Of a DNA stretch of 25,290 nucleotides, positions 1 to 8,070 are shown in pieces. The DNA comes from JAFCCL01 sp041645325 (lineage in GTDB: Archaea; Iainarchaeota; Iainarchaeia; Iainarchaeales; GCA-2688035). The DNA is taken from positions 1-25,290 of the forward strand of contig JBAZQI010000015.1 in the NCBI GenBank assembly GCA_041645325.1. The letters are read 5' to 3'. Position 1 is the stretch's first letter, and the number at the start of each line of letters is the position of its first letter. Below the pieces are notes generated by a model. That model searched no databases, was not told the DNA's origin, and saw nothing but the letters and a program-made list of their open reading frames with translations. Both the position numbers and the translations under genes were made by a program.

Positions 1-63
1 CTTGTGCCAGGCTCTGCGGATTTTCTTGTCCTGGAAAACAACCATTGCAGTATTTTCATCCAA
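1..63 (-). CDS. BRO/DinD-like protein, N-terminal fragment (runs off window)
   Basis: An open minus-strand frame runs off the left edge. The visible residues include VVFQDKKIRRAWHK. This resembles the start of BRO-N/DinD-type proteins (VFxxKKIRRxWH, usually followed by WYFSVVDV), which occur in phage antirepressor-like genes and in DNA-damage or defence contexts. The preferred start is TTG at 63, because GGAGG lies 8 nt upstream. An in-frame ATG at 84 would sit upstream of that ribosome site, and an internal ATG at 24 is less likely. Only about 21 residues are visible, so the family call rests on one short motif. The AbiE pair on the same strand just upstream fits a defence or mobile-gene neighbourhood. 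Function is not established. Confidence 0.5.
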   Translation of the reverse strand, partial: MDENTAMVVFQDKKIRRAWHK

Positions 64-84
64 AAAAGAACGCCTCCAATGCAT

Positions 85-373
85 TGCAACTTAATAGCGA
101 TGTGCGCAAAGCCGTTTATAAACAATCTGGAACTGCGCTTCCGCTGAAACAGTCTGCATGGGATTTGCTGCGGATTCGCATTTTTTCCGAATGAAGGAAA
201 AAAGGCTTTTTGATGAAACTTTTTCCAAAAGTTTCTTGGGCTTTTTTGGGTTTTGGCAGGTGCCGGTTTTTGCCGGTAATACAAAAGTTTGGGAATTGGC
301 GGTAACGCTGTGTTTTTTTTCAGGGATAACTCGGCCATTGCCTTGCGAATCGTATAGTGTTAATGCCTTGGAA
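85..373. other. Non-coding gap with one strong hairpin
   Basis: I see no convincing gene here. At 215-235 there is a perfect 9-bp stem, GAAACTTTT/AAAAGTTTC with loop TCC, followed by CTTGGG. This resembles the hairpins plus CCTTGGG tails found in the other gaps of the window. The open frames crossing the gap are low-complexity and overlap the toxin gene in another frame. Confidence 0.5.
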
Positions 374-1126
374 TTATTGGTTTTTTGCCCATTTTTGTAT
401 TGTTTGCATGGTTTGCCTGAAGCTTGGCAGGTCTGTGAATACGAGGTTTTTGAGTTCTTTTTCAAAGAATGCCTGTTTTTGCCTGGTTTTTTTGAGGAAT
501 TCTTTTGTTGAGAATTCTGCGCCGTAGAATGCGAGTTTTTTGTCCGCAAGCTCTTTGTTGAATGCAACTGCTTTTTTTTCTATCAGGTGTTGCAGGTCAA
601 ATGCATCCCTTGCCTTGTTTCTTGTCATTATTGCCCTGATTTTTTCCGCCGCTGCTTCTTCCAGGTCCATTCCGGAAATTCTTTTAGTTGGCAGGTTGTA
701 AGCCGGAAAGTCAAGCTTTATTGGCAGTGCTTTTTTTGACACTTCTTCTCTTTTGCTGATTTCAACATAAACCCGGCATTCATCGATTGGGGCTGTGTTT
801 AATGGCCCTTTGGCGCTTATTCTGAATGAGAGCGTTGTTTCATTGTCAGTAATTGTTTTGCTTTTGTTTTGTATCCCGAACAATTCAAGCGATTTTGACA
901 CTGTTTCCGGCACGTTTTTTTGTATTTTCTCTTTTGCTGTGAAGTCAAGGTCTTCCGAGAATCTTGGCAGGCCATGGAAAAACCAAAGGTAAGTTCCTCC
1001 CTTGAATACTATTGGCTGTTCCGCAAGGATTTCAAGAATTACTGCCTGAATATAGTGTTTTTCCTGCTGCCAGGGCTTTAAGCCGTTAAGCTTTGCCAGG
1101 TCCTCCAATTCTTTTTTCTCAAGCAT
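374..1126 (-). CDS. abiEii: AbiEii/AbiGii-family nucleotidyltransferase toxin
   Basis: This is the toxin half of an AbiE type IV toxin-antitoxin pair, about 250 residues long. It shows the DUF1814 minimal-nucleotidyltransferase signature: GGT near residues 43-45 and RFSEDLDF near 55-62 (nucleotide and metal site), then an EEAAAEKIRAI helix and RDAFDL, the usual third and fourth motifs. Characterised AbiEii proteins bind GTP, and relatives transfer nucleotides to RNA, including tRNA; this protein's target is unknown. The start is placed at ATG 1126 because family members begin M-I/L-x-K-x-E-L. A TTG at 1132, with GGAG upstream, is an alternative. Either start overlaps the end of the antitoxin gene, the usual AbiE arrangement. 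All motifs look intact. Confidence 0.9.
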   Translation of the reverse strand: MLEKKELEDLAKLNGLKPWQQEKHYIQAVILEILAEQPIVFKGGTYLWFFHGLPRFSEDLDFTAKEKIQKNVPETVSKSLELFGIQNKSKTITDNETTLSFRISAKGPLNTAPIDECRVYVEISKREEVSKKALPIKLDFPAYNLPTKRISGMDLEEAAAEKIRAIMTRNKARDAFDLQHLIEKKAVAFNKELADKKLAFYGAEFSTKEFLKKTRQKQAFFEKELKNLVFTDLPSFRQTMQTIQKWAKNQ

Positions 1127-1697
1127 TTCCAATCATCCGCTCCAGTTTTTTCTTTCCGTGGCCGTTAAATTTTTTCACCAGCTCCTTTAATTTTTGCAGG
1201 TCAATTTTTTGTGATAATTCCTTCAAGTCGTTCTCTGAAAAAATGTTCAAGTATAATCCATCAAGCAGTGCTTTTTCCGGCTCTGCAACCATGGCATAGC
1301 TTTTTCCCTTGGCCTGCTTTTTAAAGCCGAAAAACAGTTGTGCGGGAATCTTGTGGTAAATGATGCCCAGCTTTTTGAATTTAAGCGAGTTTTCTGTGGT
1401 AACGCATTCAATGGCTTTTTGGACCTGGGTTGTTATTCCATGGGACAAAAGCGCAGAGCCTAGTGAAATGTAAGACGGCTCAACCAATTGGGTTGCGATA
1501 ATGAATTCGTCTTTTTCAAAAGATATCTTTCCCTTCAGTACTTTCCATGCAAGGCCTTTTTGGGCAAGCCTGGAAGCGTAAACAGTGCTGATTGCCCTGG
1601 GTTTTCCTATCAGGTTTGCGAGTTGCTGGGTTGAAAAGACCGCCCTGCCTGATTCCAGGGCCATGTCACGAATTTGATACAGGGACAATTCCTTCAT
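1119..1697 (-). CDS. abiEi: AbiEi-family antitoxin and transcriptional repressor
   Basis: This 192-residue protein lies directly upstream of, and overlaps, the AbiEii toxin. The N-terminal ~70 residues form a winged helix-turn-helix (STQQLANLIGKPRAISTVYASRLAQKGL). The rest matches the AbiEi C-terminal domain, including YISLGSALLSHGI and the EPEKALLDGLYL region seen in this family. In characterised systems AbiEi neutralises the toxin without stable protein-protein binding and represses its own operon by binding inverted repeats at the promoter. A 36-bp dyad (1702-1737) begins 4 nt upstream of this start codon, which fits that mode. The ATG at 1697 is the only sensible start. Confidence 0.88.
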   Translation of the reverse strand: MKELSLYQIRDMALESGRAVFSTQQLANLIGKPRAISTVYASRLAQKGLAWKVLKGKISFEKDEFIIATQLVEPSYISLGSALLSHGITTQVQKAIECVTTENSLKFKKLGIIYHKIPAQLFFGFKKQAKGKSYAMVAEPEKALLDGLYLNIFSENDLKELSQKIDLQKLKELVKKFNGHGKKKLERMIGNA

Positions 1698-1701
1698 TTA
1701 A

Positions 1702-1737
1702 TCATTCCCAAATAACAATATTGTTATATTGGAATGA
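1702..1737. promoter_or_regulatory. Dyad operator at the abiE promoter
   Basis: The core is a perfect 16-bp palindrome, ATAACAATATTGTTAT (1712-1727). Outer arms TCATTCC (1702-1708) and GGAATGA (1731-1737) share the same centre at 1719.5. Only 2 of the 18 base pairs fail. It ends 4 nt before the abiEi start and covers the expected transcription start, so a bound repressor would block initiation. AbiEi is the likely ligand, by analogy with characterised AbiE operons. Confidence 0.75.
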
Positions 1738-1745
1738 CGAAACAA

Positions 1746-1753
1746 TATTTAAA
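1746..1753 (-). promoter_or_regulatory. Probable TATA box of the abiE operon
   Basis: On the minus strand this reads TTTAAATA within CATTTAAATATTG. The archaeal start site is expected about 25 nt downstream, near 1723, inside the dyad operator. That would give a leader of about 25 nt before the abiEi ATG. Confidence 0.5.
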
Positions 1754-1925
1754 TGTATGCCCGCTTAAAATCAGGCGCGTGAGAATGCGGATAATGCAGG
1801 CCGGTTTTGCCGTTCTTTTGTTTTCAACGAAAAAAGGCTTTTGCGAAGCCATGCCATTGCCTGCACCCAACAGGGCGAGCCCAAGCGAAATGGCATTCTT
1901 GCTCTGACCAGCCGGCAGTGGCGGC

Positions 1926-2003
1926 TTTTCCCAAGGCTTTTTCCGCTGAAAAAGGCTTTGCGTTAGCAGTTTTCCCAAGGCTTTTTCCGCTGAAAAAGGC
2001 TTT
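1926..2003. repeat. Two 34-bp direct copies of the TTTCCC-AAGGC hairpin, period 44
   Basis: Copies lie at 1926-1959 and 1970-2003. Each is TTTTCCC followed by AAGGCTTTTTC, loop CGCT, then GAAAAAGGCTT (hairpins 1933-1958 and 1977-2002). Pairing is complete except for a G.G opposition at the fourth base pair. The second copy abuts the TATA-like TTTTATAC (2001-2008) of the downstream gene. Confidence 0.85.
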
Positions 2004-2008
2004 TATAC
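2001..2008 (+). promoter_or_regulatory. Probable TATA box for the 2033 gene
   Basis: TTTTATAC lies about 28 nt before ATG 2033, and no Shine-Dalgarno sequence precedes that ATG. The arrangement suggests a leaderless transcript. Confidence 0.45.
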
Positions 2009-2032
2009 TTCTTTTGCTTTTATTATTCTATT

Positions 2033-2578
2033 ATGCCTTTGGATTTAATAGCCGCAATTGCCGGTTCTGTGTTTGAGCTCTTAAGGCTTTCCCTTATTGC
2101 CGCAATCCCGGCATTCTTAATTGTATTAGTAGCCCAAAGGCTCAATGCATTGATAAAAAAGCATTTCAAGCTAAGCTGGATTGTAACTGCATTCATAACA
2201 ACTTTTATAGTGCTTCTCCCGATAGTGTTCATAGCTTATCTTGCGCCATACATTGCAGGCTATAACTCAAGTCCCTTTGTTGGAATGCCAACCCCTGATT
2301 TCCTCCAGCTCACTGCCATAGACTATGCAATGGCAGTAATCTCAACAATAGCAAAAAATGTCATAACCATGTTTGTGTTCACCGTGCTATTAATGCCATT
2401 GCTTTTCCTTGCCTCTTACGCCGAAGAAAAGCTTGGGGAAAAGCTGAAAATTCCAAAGCTTGCAAACACCTTCCTTGCAATCCTCATTACTGCAGTGATT
2501 TCCTGGATAATAATTCTCTTCATTTTCCCCTGGATTTACACAGGCATTCTTGAACTATTATGGTGGGGAAGCCCATGA
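2033..2578 (+). CDS. Small polytopic membrane protein, unknown family
   Basis: This 181-residue protein is very hydrophobic. I count four to five membrane segments: roughly residues 5-33 (possibly two), 47-75, 98-127 and 143-175. Basic linkers such as LNALIKKHFK and EEKLGEKLKIPK lie between them. I recognise no family and no catalytic motif. Its stop codon overlaps the start of the giant secreted protein by four bases (ATGA), so the two are almost certainly translated from one message. A role in exporting, anchoring or assembling that protein is a reasonable inference, nothing more. ATG 2033 is chosen because a TATA-like box lies about 28 nt upstream and no ribosome site precedes it. Confidence 0.8.
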   Translation: MPLDLIAAIAGSVFELLRLSLIAAIPAFLIVLVAQRLNALIKKHFKLSWIVTAFITTFIVLLPIVFIAYLAPYIAGYNSSPFVGMPTPDFLQLTAIDYAMAVISTIAKNVITMFVFTVLLMPLLFLASYAEEKLGEKLKIPKLANTFLAILITAVISWIIILFIFPWIYTGILELLWWGSP

Positions 2579-5500
2579 ATCAAGGGATAAAAAGCGCAAT
2601 GCAGAGGCTTTCCTGCCTTGTCCTCATAGCCATAATGCTCAACCTGAGCTTTTACCCTGCCTTTGCGCAGGACATTCCTCCTTCTTCCGCAACGCAAACA
2701 GGGCAGGACCCGGCAGCAGGCTTGCCCTCAGGGGTTAACACGCCGAAAACGGTGAACTTCGCGTGCTCTTCACCTTCAACAGAGTCATACCCCGGAGAAA
2801 ATGTGCTTACGCCTGAAGAAGCCGCAAAACTCAAGCGCGCGACAGAAGTCGAAAACAAGGGGCTTTCAATTGACAACATTAACAGCGGCAGGGGCCAAAA
2901 CCCTGACAGGGATACTCTTGAAAACAATGTTATAGTGCAGGAAACGGACGGCGGCCAGGCAGTTGTAAACGAGCTCCCAAACGGAAAAGTTGACACAGGC
3001 GAAATATCGCAATGGTTTAACAAATGGTTCTCAGGGCCATTTGCCTTCGGCGTAAGCCTTGATGACACCATAAGGATTGGGCAGTGCAGGAACCTGAGCG
3101 CGCTCGAAGCCGAGCAAAGGGGCTGTCCCCTGACCGACATACAGCTTTCTTACAGGAACAGCGGCGAGGGCATAAGCACAAACTTCAAAAACGTGTGGAA
3201 TGACCTGAAGGACTGGCTCACCCCCGAAGCGCTCTCCGATAAGACAGGCCAGTATACGCCGGCGCAGCTTGAGCAGACAAAAATAAATATTGCCTCGCAG
3301 ACAGACCTGAACTCGCTTCAGGCAAAATACGTGCAAAGGGAAGTAAAGCAGATTCCAAACAGCGTGCTTACAGAGGAATTCAAGGCAAACATGGCAACAA
3401 CAGGCAGTGATTCCGGTTCCCTGATAAGCATTTACAGCATGTTTGACAAATACTTCAACAGCTGGTTCTCAACAGAAATGGTTGTGTCAACATTCGGGCC
3501 AACGCTTTTCGGCCAGGCAAAAAAATATGCCGGCTGGCTAAAAAGAAGGGGCTGGGCATGGGACACAACGGACAGCAAGTTCATGCAATGGTTCAGGAGC
3601 ACATTCTATGATCCCGAAGGCCTTCTTGGCGAAGCAAGGCTCAAAAGAATGGTCACAAGGACGGACAAGTACGGTTTTGGAGAAGCCTGGACAAAAGGAA
3701 TTGAGGGAACAGGCGACTGGGATTCAGGATATGCATTTGCGAAAGGCGGAAGCTGGAGAAAAAACATGAACGAGTGGACAAAGCCTGGCGGCTACCTTGA
3801 TGAAATGACAGACCCGGTACAAAGGGGCGAATTCTTCAACCAGATAGAGGACCTTAGGGCATACGCGCACACAAACAAGGCGATTGCGGTCAATGCGGCA
3901 AACAACTACAAGCAGGCAGTGAAGCAGTTCGGCGAAGCCAGCCCGCAGGCAAAAGCAGCCTTGCTGGACCAGGGTAGCACGCAGGCAAGGCTAATGCTTG
4001 CAGCAGACGGCACGTGGCTGCGCTTTGACGCAACGGAATTGTGGCTGAAAGAAGAAAGCGCAGGCCTGTATGACAAGGCCATAAGATTCAAGGGCACTGA
4101 TGTATTCCACACAACTGTGGGCGACAGCAAGGCCATGGCCCAGGTCCAGTTTGCATTTGCAAAAGACCCTGTCAATGGCTGGGCTGCATCAGACTTCCCT
4201 TTGACCACGCAGGGCGGCTTTCTTGAAATCTACAAGGTTTCGCCAAAAGGCGAATTCATAGAAGAGGTTCCTGTTGAAGACCTGACCAAAAACTTTTCAA
4301 GGTACACGCAGAAAGCCGCAATGACGGAAAAAGGCGAAATGATTCACATAGACGACGTAACAGTCAACTACATTGCAAAAGAGTCTCCCACGGGAAAAGT
4401 CAAAATATACAAGGCAAACTGGGAGCTTGACCACCTTGAAACGCCTGAGCTTTACGCAAAAAGGCTCACAAGCATCAGGGCAAACAGGCTTACAGGCACA
4501 ATGCCGGATAACATTGACAGGCTGTACAATACCCTGATTGAAAAAAACTTTGCGGGCCAGAGCAGGCGCTACTACAACATGCTTGACAAGGCATTCATGC
4601 AGGACCAGGACGTGCTGAAAAATTACCTTGGCACGGTCGGCGGCGCGGCAAAATGGACGCTCATGCCCTACCTTTATTGGGAAGGCAAAAGGGGGTTTGG
4701 ATTTGAGGCCATTTCCGCATTCCAATTGCCAGACACCTGGAAAAGCGTAACGCTTTACGTGGACGACGAAAAAATATTTGATGATGCATTCATTGACATT
4801 TTTGCGCAGGCCGGAAGCGACGAAGGCGAAATCTTCGTGCAGGTCCTTGACAAGCTGCCCTGGAAAATGGTCCTGAATTATGTGAGCGAAAAATTCAACC
4901 CTGTTGACAACGCCTACAAGCAGATTACAACGCCGATGAGCGGCTGGCGCAGAACAGTTGAAAACGTGGCATACTTCACCTCAACAAGGAATGACTGCGC
5001 CACCTGCGGCACCGCGCTCGTTCCCATAGTTACCTCGCAGGAAGCGCTTGCGGAACTCAATGACAAGGGAAGGGGCCAGGCCGTTATTTCATTTAATGCA
5101 AACCAGGACATGAAATCATATTTCGTGGAAGACATCCTCAACGATAGCACAAAACAGGACGGCACAACACTAATAGCATTCGGGCATCACACAGACATAA
5201 CCGGGGAAGTCGTGCAAAAAACAGGCCAGGAAGCTGCGCCGATTGACCTTATTGAAGCGCAGAAAAACAACGAAACATGCGCTGACGCGGTGAAAGACCT
5301 CGGCATGGGCTTCCTTGGAAAGGACCCGCAGAGGGTAGCCGCAATACTTGCATTCGGCGAAAGCGCAGGCTACTTCGTGTTCTTCTGGAGCGGCCTGATT
5401 GGCTCAGTGCTCCAGCAAACCCTCATAGCCCCAAAACTGCAGGGCTGTGTTGACGACATAGACGGCTACTTTGTCCACATGTTTGCGGCATACAATCCAA

Positions 5501-7332
5501 AAGCAAAGGGCACCGAAACGCCGAACCAAGCCGCAAGCAAGAATGCCGGCGGCATAATTCAAAGCATTAACGACATTGTCAAGGGAACCAAGCAAACGCA
5601 GGTACCTGCAATTTCAACTGGCAATGACAAGCCGCCAAAGGACGAGCAGGGCCAGGCATACACGCCGGCACAATACACAGGCAACAAGGACAACAGGCCC
5701 CAGTACACAAGGCCCTTGGAGGAAACCAAGGAAACGCAGAACATATTTGACATGGCAAAGGAAAAGATTACTGGGGAGGCGCAGGCGCTGAGCGACAAGG
5801 CACAGGCAAAGGCATTGCTCCAGATTGACGTGCAGACAAAGGGCGAATCCCAGGGCGTTGCATTCTTTAAAAAACTGTTTTTCTTCTGGTTCAAGGGAAA
5901 CACTTCACCGGCCGTTTATGACAGCCAAAGCAAGTCACTGCTTGAAGACAGTGCCAAGAAAGTTGCGGTAAAAGTTGACAAGGAAGCAGGCACCATTTCC
6001 GTGCAAAAGGAAGGAAAGCCTGCTGAAACGGTTGTCACAAGCAAGGACATTGTGAGCCTTTCCGGGCCTGATGGCCGCATTCCGGCTGAGGCAATTCCCC
6101 AGAGGATTGGCCGCATCACACTGCCAACAGGGCCTGCCTTTGGGCTGTTTGAAATGGATTGGAAAGGCAACTTCATGGTTCTGGACCAGGACACGCTTGC
6201 ATGCATAAAGCAGAACGTTGAAGAGCAGACCGGTGTTCCGCTGGCCACGCAAAACCTGACGGACGCATTCGGCCCATTGGAAGCAATCGTTACAGATTCT
6301 TACCCGAGCATTACCGCAAGCGCAGCCGAAAAATCAATCATTGCAAACGGTTCGCCGAGGGAAATTGCCTACGGCGAAAACGCAAGGGCCCTGGTAATGA
6401 GTGACATGAACACAACCCTTTTGAACAGCCGCCAAATAGGAGTCGGCAAATTCATGTCAGTGCAGTTCAAGAACGGCGTAATACTTTACAAGCCGGCAAC
6501 AACTTCAACGCCGGCACAGCTGCTCATATGGCTAAGGACAAACGAGCAAAGCATACTCAAGCCAAGCGACGTCAAGGGCCTGAAGGCAACATTGGCCGGC
6601 ATCACAAACGCCGAAACAGGCTGCCCTGAGCCCGCAATAAACCTCGAGGCAATTCCAAACCTTGATGCAGGGGACAAAAGCGCAATAACCCAAAGGGTTG
6701 AGAACTTTAACACATCCATGGAAAAAATGGGGCCATTCCAGATTTTTGACACTGACAGGCACCGCTTCATGTTCTACAGCGAAAAAACAAGCGCAACCTG
6801 CAATGCTGCCGATTCCGGCTGCTGCCAGGACCGGGTTTCAATAATAGACAAAAAAACCGGTGAGGTGTATGACCAGGCAATAGTAGGCGGGCTGCAGCAG
6901 ACCCCGACAGGCGTGAAATTCACGACAGAGGACGGCAAGGAGCACACTCTTGATTTTTCCGCAGACAACGGGGTTCCAACAGTCTCATACAACGACATGG
7001 CACCGGAAACCCTTACGATGGCCAGGGGCCCCAACGGCGCTTTCTGGTACGACCCTCAAACCGAAACCTGGAACCCTTACAACGCACAGTTGCTGCCATT
7101 GCTTGAGGCCTTCAAGACACAGGGCTTTGACACAAGGCACAGGGACGACAGCAGCACAAGCACGATTCCAGGCAGCAACACAATGAATGTGCAGGTCGGC
7201 GGCACGGCAGAAAACCCCTTCAACCTGCCGAGCATTCCAACAGACCCGGCGGCAATGCTGCTGTTTGTGCTCTCGCTTGTCGGCGCAATCTGCATTGCAA
7301 GGGCAGGCATTGAAAGGCGTTTCAAGCGGTGA
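2575..7332 (+). CDS. Giant secreted, membrane-anchored protein of unknown family (~1585 aa)
   Basis: The N-terminus is a classic signal peptide, with a basic start, LVLIAIMLNLSFYPAFA, and likely cleavage after AFA. The C-terminus is an anchor: a helix AMLLFVLSLVGAICIARA followed by a short basic tail, ERRFKR, after a Ser/Thr-rich spacer. The bulk should therefore face outside. A second hydrophobic patch (AILAFGESAGYFVFFWSGLIG, about residue 930) may be an extra membrane segment or a buried core. Cysteines occur in close pairs (CATC, CGCC-type clusters), suggesting disulphides or metal sites. I recognise no named domain. The start is ATG 2575, with GGTGGGG just upstream; an in-frame ATG at 2560 is less suited. 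It overlaps the preceding membrane-protein gene by 4 nt and is followed 9 nt later by rbkR. Confidence 0.88.
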   Translation: MNQGIKSAMQRLSCLVLIAIMLNLSFYPAFAQDIPPSSATQTGQDPAAGLPSGVNTPKTVNFACSSPSTESYPGENVLTPEEAAKLKRATEVENKGLSIDNINSGRGQNPDRDTLENNVIVQETDGGQAVVNELPNGKVDTGEISQWFNKWFSGPFAFGVSLDDTIRIGQCRNLSALEAEQRGCPLTDIQLSYRNSGEGISTNFKNVWNDLKDWLTPEALSDKTGQYTPAQLEQTKINIASQTDLNSLQAKYVQREVKQIPNSVLTEEFKANMATTGSDSGSLISIYSMFDKYFNSWFSTEMVVSTFGPTLFGQAKKYAGWLKRRGWAWDTTDSKFMQWFRSTFYDPEGLLGEARLKRMVTRTDKYGFGEAWTKGIEGTGDWDSGYAFAKGGSWRKNMNEWTKPGGYLDEMTDPVQRGEFFNQIEDLRAYAHTNKAIAVNAANNYKQAVKQFGEASPQAKAALLDQGSTQARLMLAADGTWLRFDATELWLKEESAGLYDKAIRFKGTDVFHTTVGDSKAMAQVQFAFAKDPVNGWAASDFPLTTQGGFLEIYKVSPKGEFIEEVPVEDLTKNFSRYTQKAAMTEKGEMIHIDDVTVNYIAKESPTGKVKIYKANWELDHLETPELYAKRLTSIRANRLTGTMPDNIDRLYNTLIEKNFAGQSRRYYNMLDKAFMQDQDVLKNYLGTVGGAAKWTLMPYLYWEGKRGFGFEAISAFQLPDTWKSVTLYVDDEKIFDDAFIDIFAQAGSDEGEIFVQVLDKLPWKMVLNYVSEKFNPVDNAYKQITTPMSGWRRTVENVAYFTSTRNDCATCGTALVPIVTSQEALAELNDKGRGQAVISFNANQDMKSYFVEDILNDSTKQDGTTLIAFGHHTDITGEVVQKTGQEAAPIDLIEAQKNNETCADAVKDLGMGFLGKDPQRVAAILAFGESAGYFVFFWSGLIGSVLQQTLIAPKLQGCVDDIDGYFVHMFAAYNPKAKGTETPNQAASKNAGGIIQSINDIVKGTKQTQVPAISTGNDKPPKDEQGQAYTPAQYTGNKDNRPQYTRPLEETKETQNIFDMAKEKITGEAQALSDKAQAKALLQIDVQTKGESQGVAFFKKLFFFWFKGNTSPAVYDSQSKSLLEDSAKKVAVKVDKEAGTISVQKEGKPAETVVTSKDIVSLSGPDGRIPAEAIPQRIGRITLPTGPAFGLFEMDWKGNFMVLDQDTLACIKQNVEEQTGVPLATQNLTDAFGPLEAIVTDSYPSITASAAEKSIIANGSPREIAYGENARALVMSDMNTTLLNSRQIGVGKFMSVQFKNGVILYKPATTSTPAQLLIWLRTNEQSILKPSDVKGLKATLAGITNAETGCPEPAINLEAIPNLDAGDKSAITQRVENFNTSMEKMGPFQIFDTDRHRFMFYSEKTSATCNAADSGCCQDRVSIIDKKTGEVYDQAIVGGLQQTPTGVKFTTEDGKEHTLDFSADNGVPTVSYNDMAPETLTMARGPNGAFWYDPQTETWNPYNAQLLPLLEAFKTQGFDTRHRDDSSTSTIPGSNTMNVQVGGTAENPFNLPSIPTDPAAMLLFVLSLVGAICIARAGIERRFKR

Positions 7333-7341
7333 TATGCCATT

Positions 7342-7995
7342 TTGGAAAAAGACCAGCGGCTTTTGCTGTTTCTTGCGGAACAATCAGGCCTGCACGGCAG
7401 CCTCAAAACCTCAACCGCAAGGCTCTCAAGGCTTTTGGGCATGAGCCAGCAAACCGTTTCAAGAAAACTGAGGGAACTGAGGGATTATGAACTGATTTCA
7501 CTTAAGGCAGAGCCAAGCGGCTGCACGGTTTCACTTGCAAAGCAGGGCATTGAGCTTTTGCGCTCGCAGTTCCTCGCCCTGCAGGGCATTTTTCAGGCGC
7601 CAAAAAAGCCCGTGCTCTTCTATGGCACGGTAAAAAACGGCCTTGGCGAGGGCCGCTATTACATAAGCAGGCCTTCCTACCTGAAGCAATTCAAGAAAGT
7701 TTTGGGTTTCAGGCCATTTTTTGGGACATTGAACCTTGCCGTGGACCAGGCAGAGCTTGCAGGCTTCCTTTCAGGCCTGCAACCTTTTGAAATAATGGGC
7801 TTTGAAACAGATGAAAGGAGCTTTGGCAAAATCATCGCATTCAAGGTTCTCGCAGGGGAAAAGCAGCAGGCCGCAATAATCTTCCCTGAGAGGACAGCCC
7901 ACCCGAAAGGCGAAATAGAGCTTATTGCCCCATGCAGCCTGAGAAAAAAATTCAGCCTAAAGGAAGGAAACAGGGTTTCAATTTCAAGGCCCTGA
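7342..7995 (+). CDS. ribK: CTP-dependent riboflavin kinase with N-terminal HTH (RbkR type)
   Basis: Residues 1-80 form a winged helix-turn-helix (STARLSRLLGMSQQTVSRKLRELRDYELI). Residues ~88-217 are the archaeal CTP-dependent riboflavin kinase (DUF120) domain, with GTVKNGLGEGRYYIS, the FFGTLNL core and the C-terminal LRKKFSLKEGNRVSI. The enzyme makes FMN from riboflavin using CTP, unlike the bacterial and eukaryotic ATP enzymes. HTH-fused forms (RbkR) are known bifunctional regulators of archaeal riboflavin genes; no such genes lie in this window. The start is TTG 7342: GGTGAT sits 8 nt upstream, whereas the ATG at 7334 is out of frame and directly abuts that site. The gene begins 9 nt after the giant-protein stop and shares its reading frame. 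Confidence 0.92.
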   Translation: MEKDQRLLLFLAEQSGLHGSLKTSTARLSRLLGMSQQTVSRKLRELRDYELISLKAEPSGCTVSLAKQGIELLRSQFLALQGIFQAPKKPVLFYGTVKNGLGEGRYYISRPSYLKQFKKVLGFRPFFGTLNLAVDQAELAGFLSGLQPFEIMGFETDERSFGKIIAFKVLAGEKQQAAIIFPERTAHPKGEIELIAPCSLRKKFSLKEGNRVSISRP

Positions 7996-8045
7996 AGCAG
8001 CAAGAATTCAGCCTCAGGGAAAGGAAGCAGGGTTTCAATCTCAAG
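7951..8045. repeat. Imperfect duplication of the ribK 3' end
   Basis: The stretch 7951-7988, encoding FSLKEGNRVSISR at the kinase C-terminus, recurs at 8007-8045 just past the stop codon. The copies differ by a few substitutions and one single-base insertion. The second copy is non-coding or a decayed tail: removing the extra base restores FSLREGSRVSIS. Confidence 0.75.
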
Positions 8046-8070
8046 CCTTGGGTACAAAGCTCTTACTGCC

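Larger units (their letters stand above)
1800..2010. repeat. Intergenic hairpin array A
   Basis: The 335-nt gap between abiEi and the next gene holds no convincing coding frame. It contains several modules: ATGCCATT (1851-1858) paired with AATGGCAT (1889-1896); a hairpin AGCCG/CGGCT around 1910-1926; and two copies of the AAGGC/GGCTT hairpin. The 20-mer at 1896-1915 recurs exactly at 18139-18158, followed in both places by the AGCCG-loop-CGGCT hairpin with different loop bases. Translated frames across these repeats are artefacts. Confidence 0.75.

Noticed and set aside
91..567. Minus-strand frame of 158 codons
   Set aside because: It overlaps the AbiEii gene in another frame, and the product is Lys/Ser/Asn-rich without family features.
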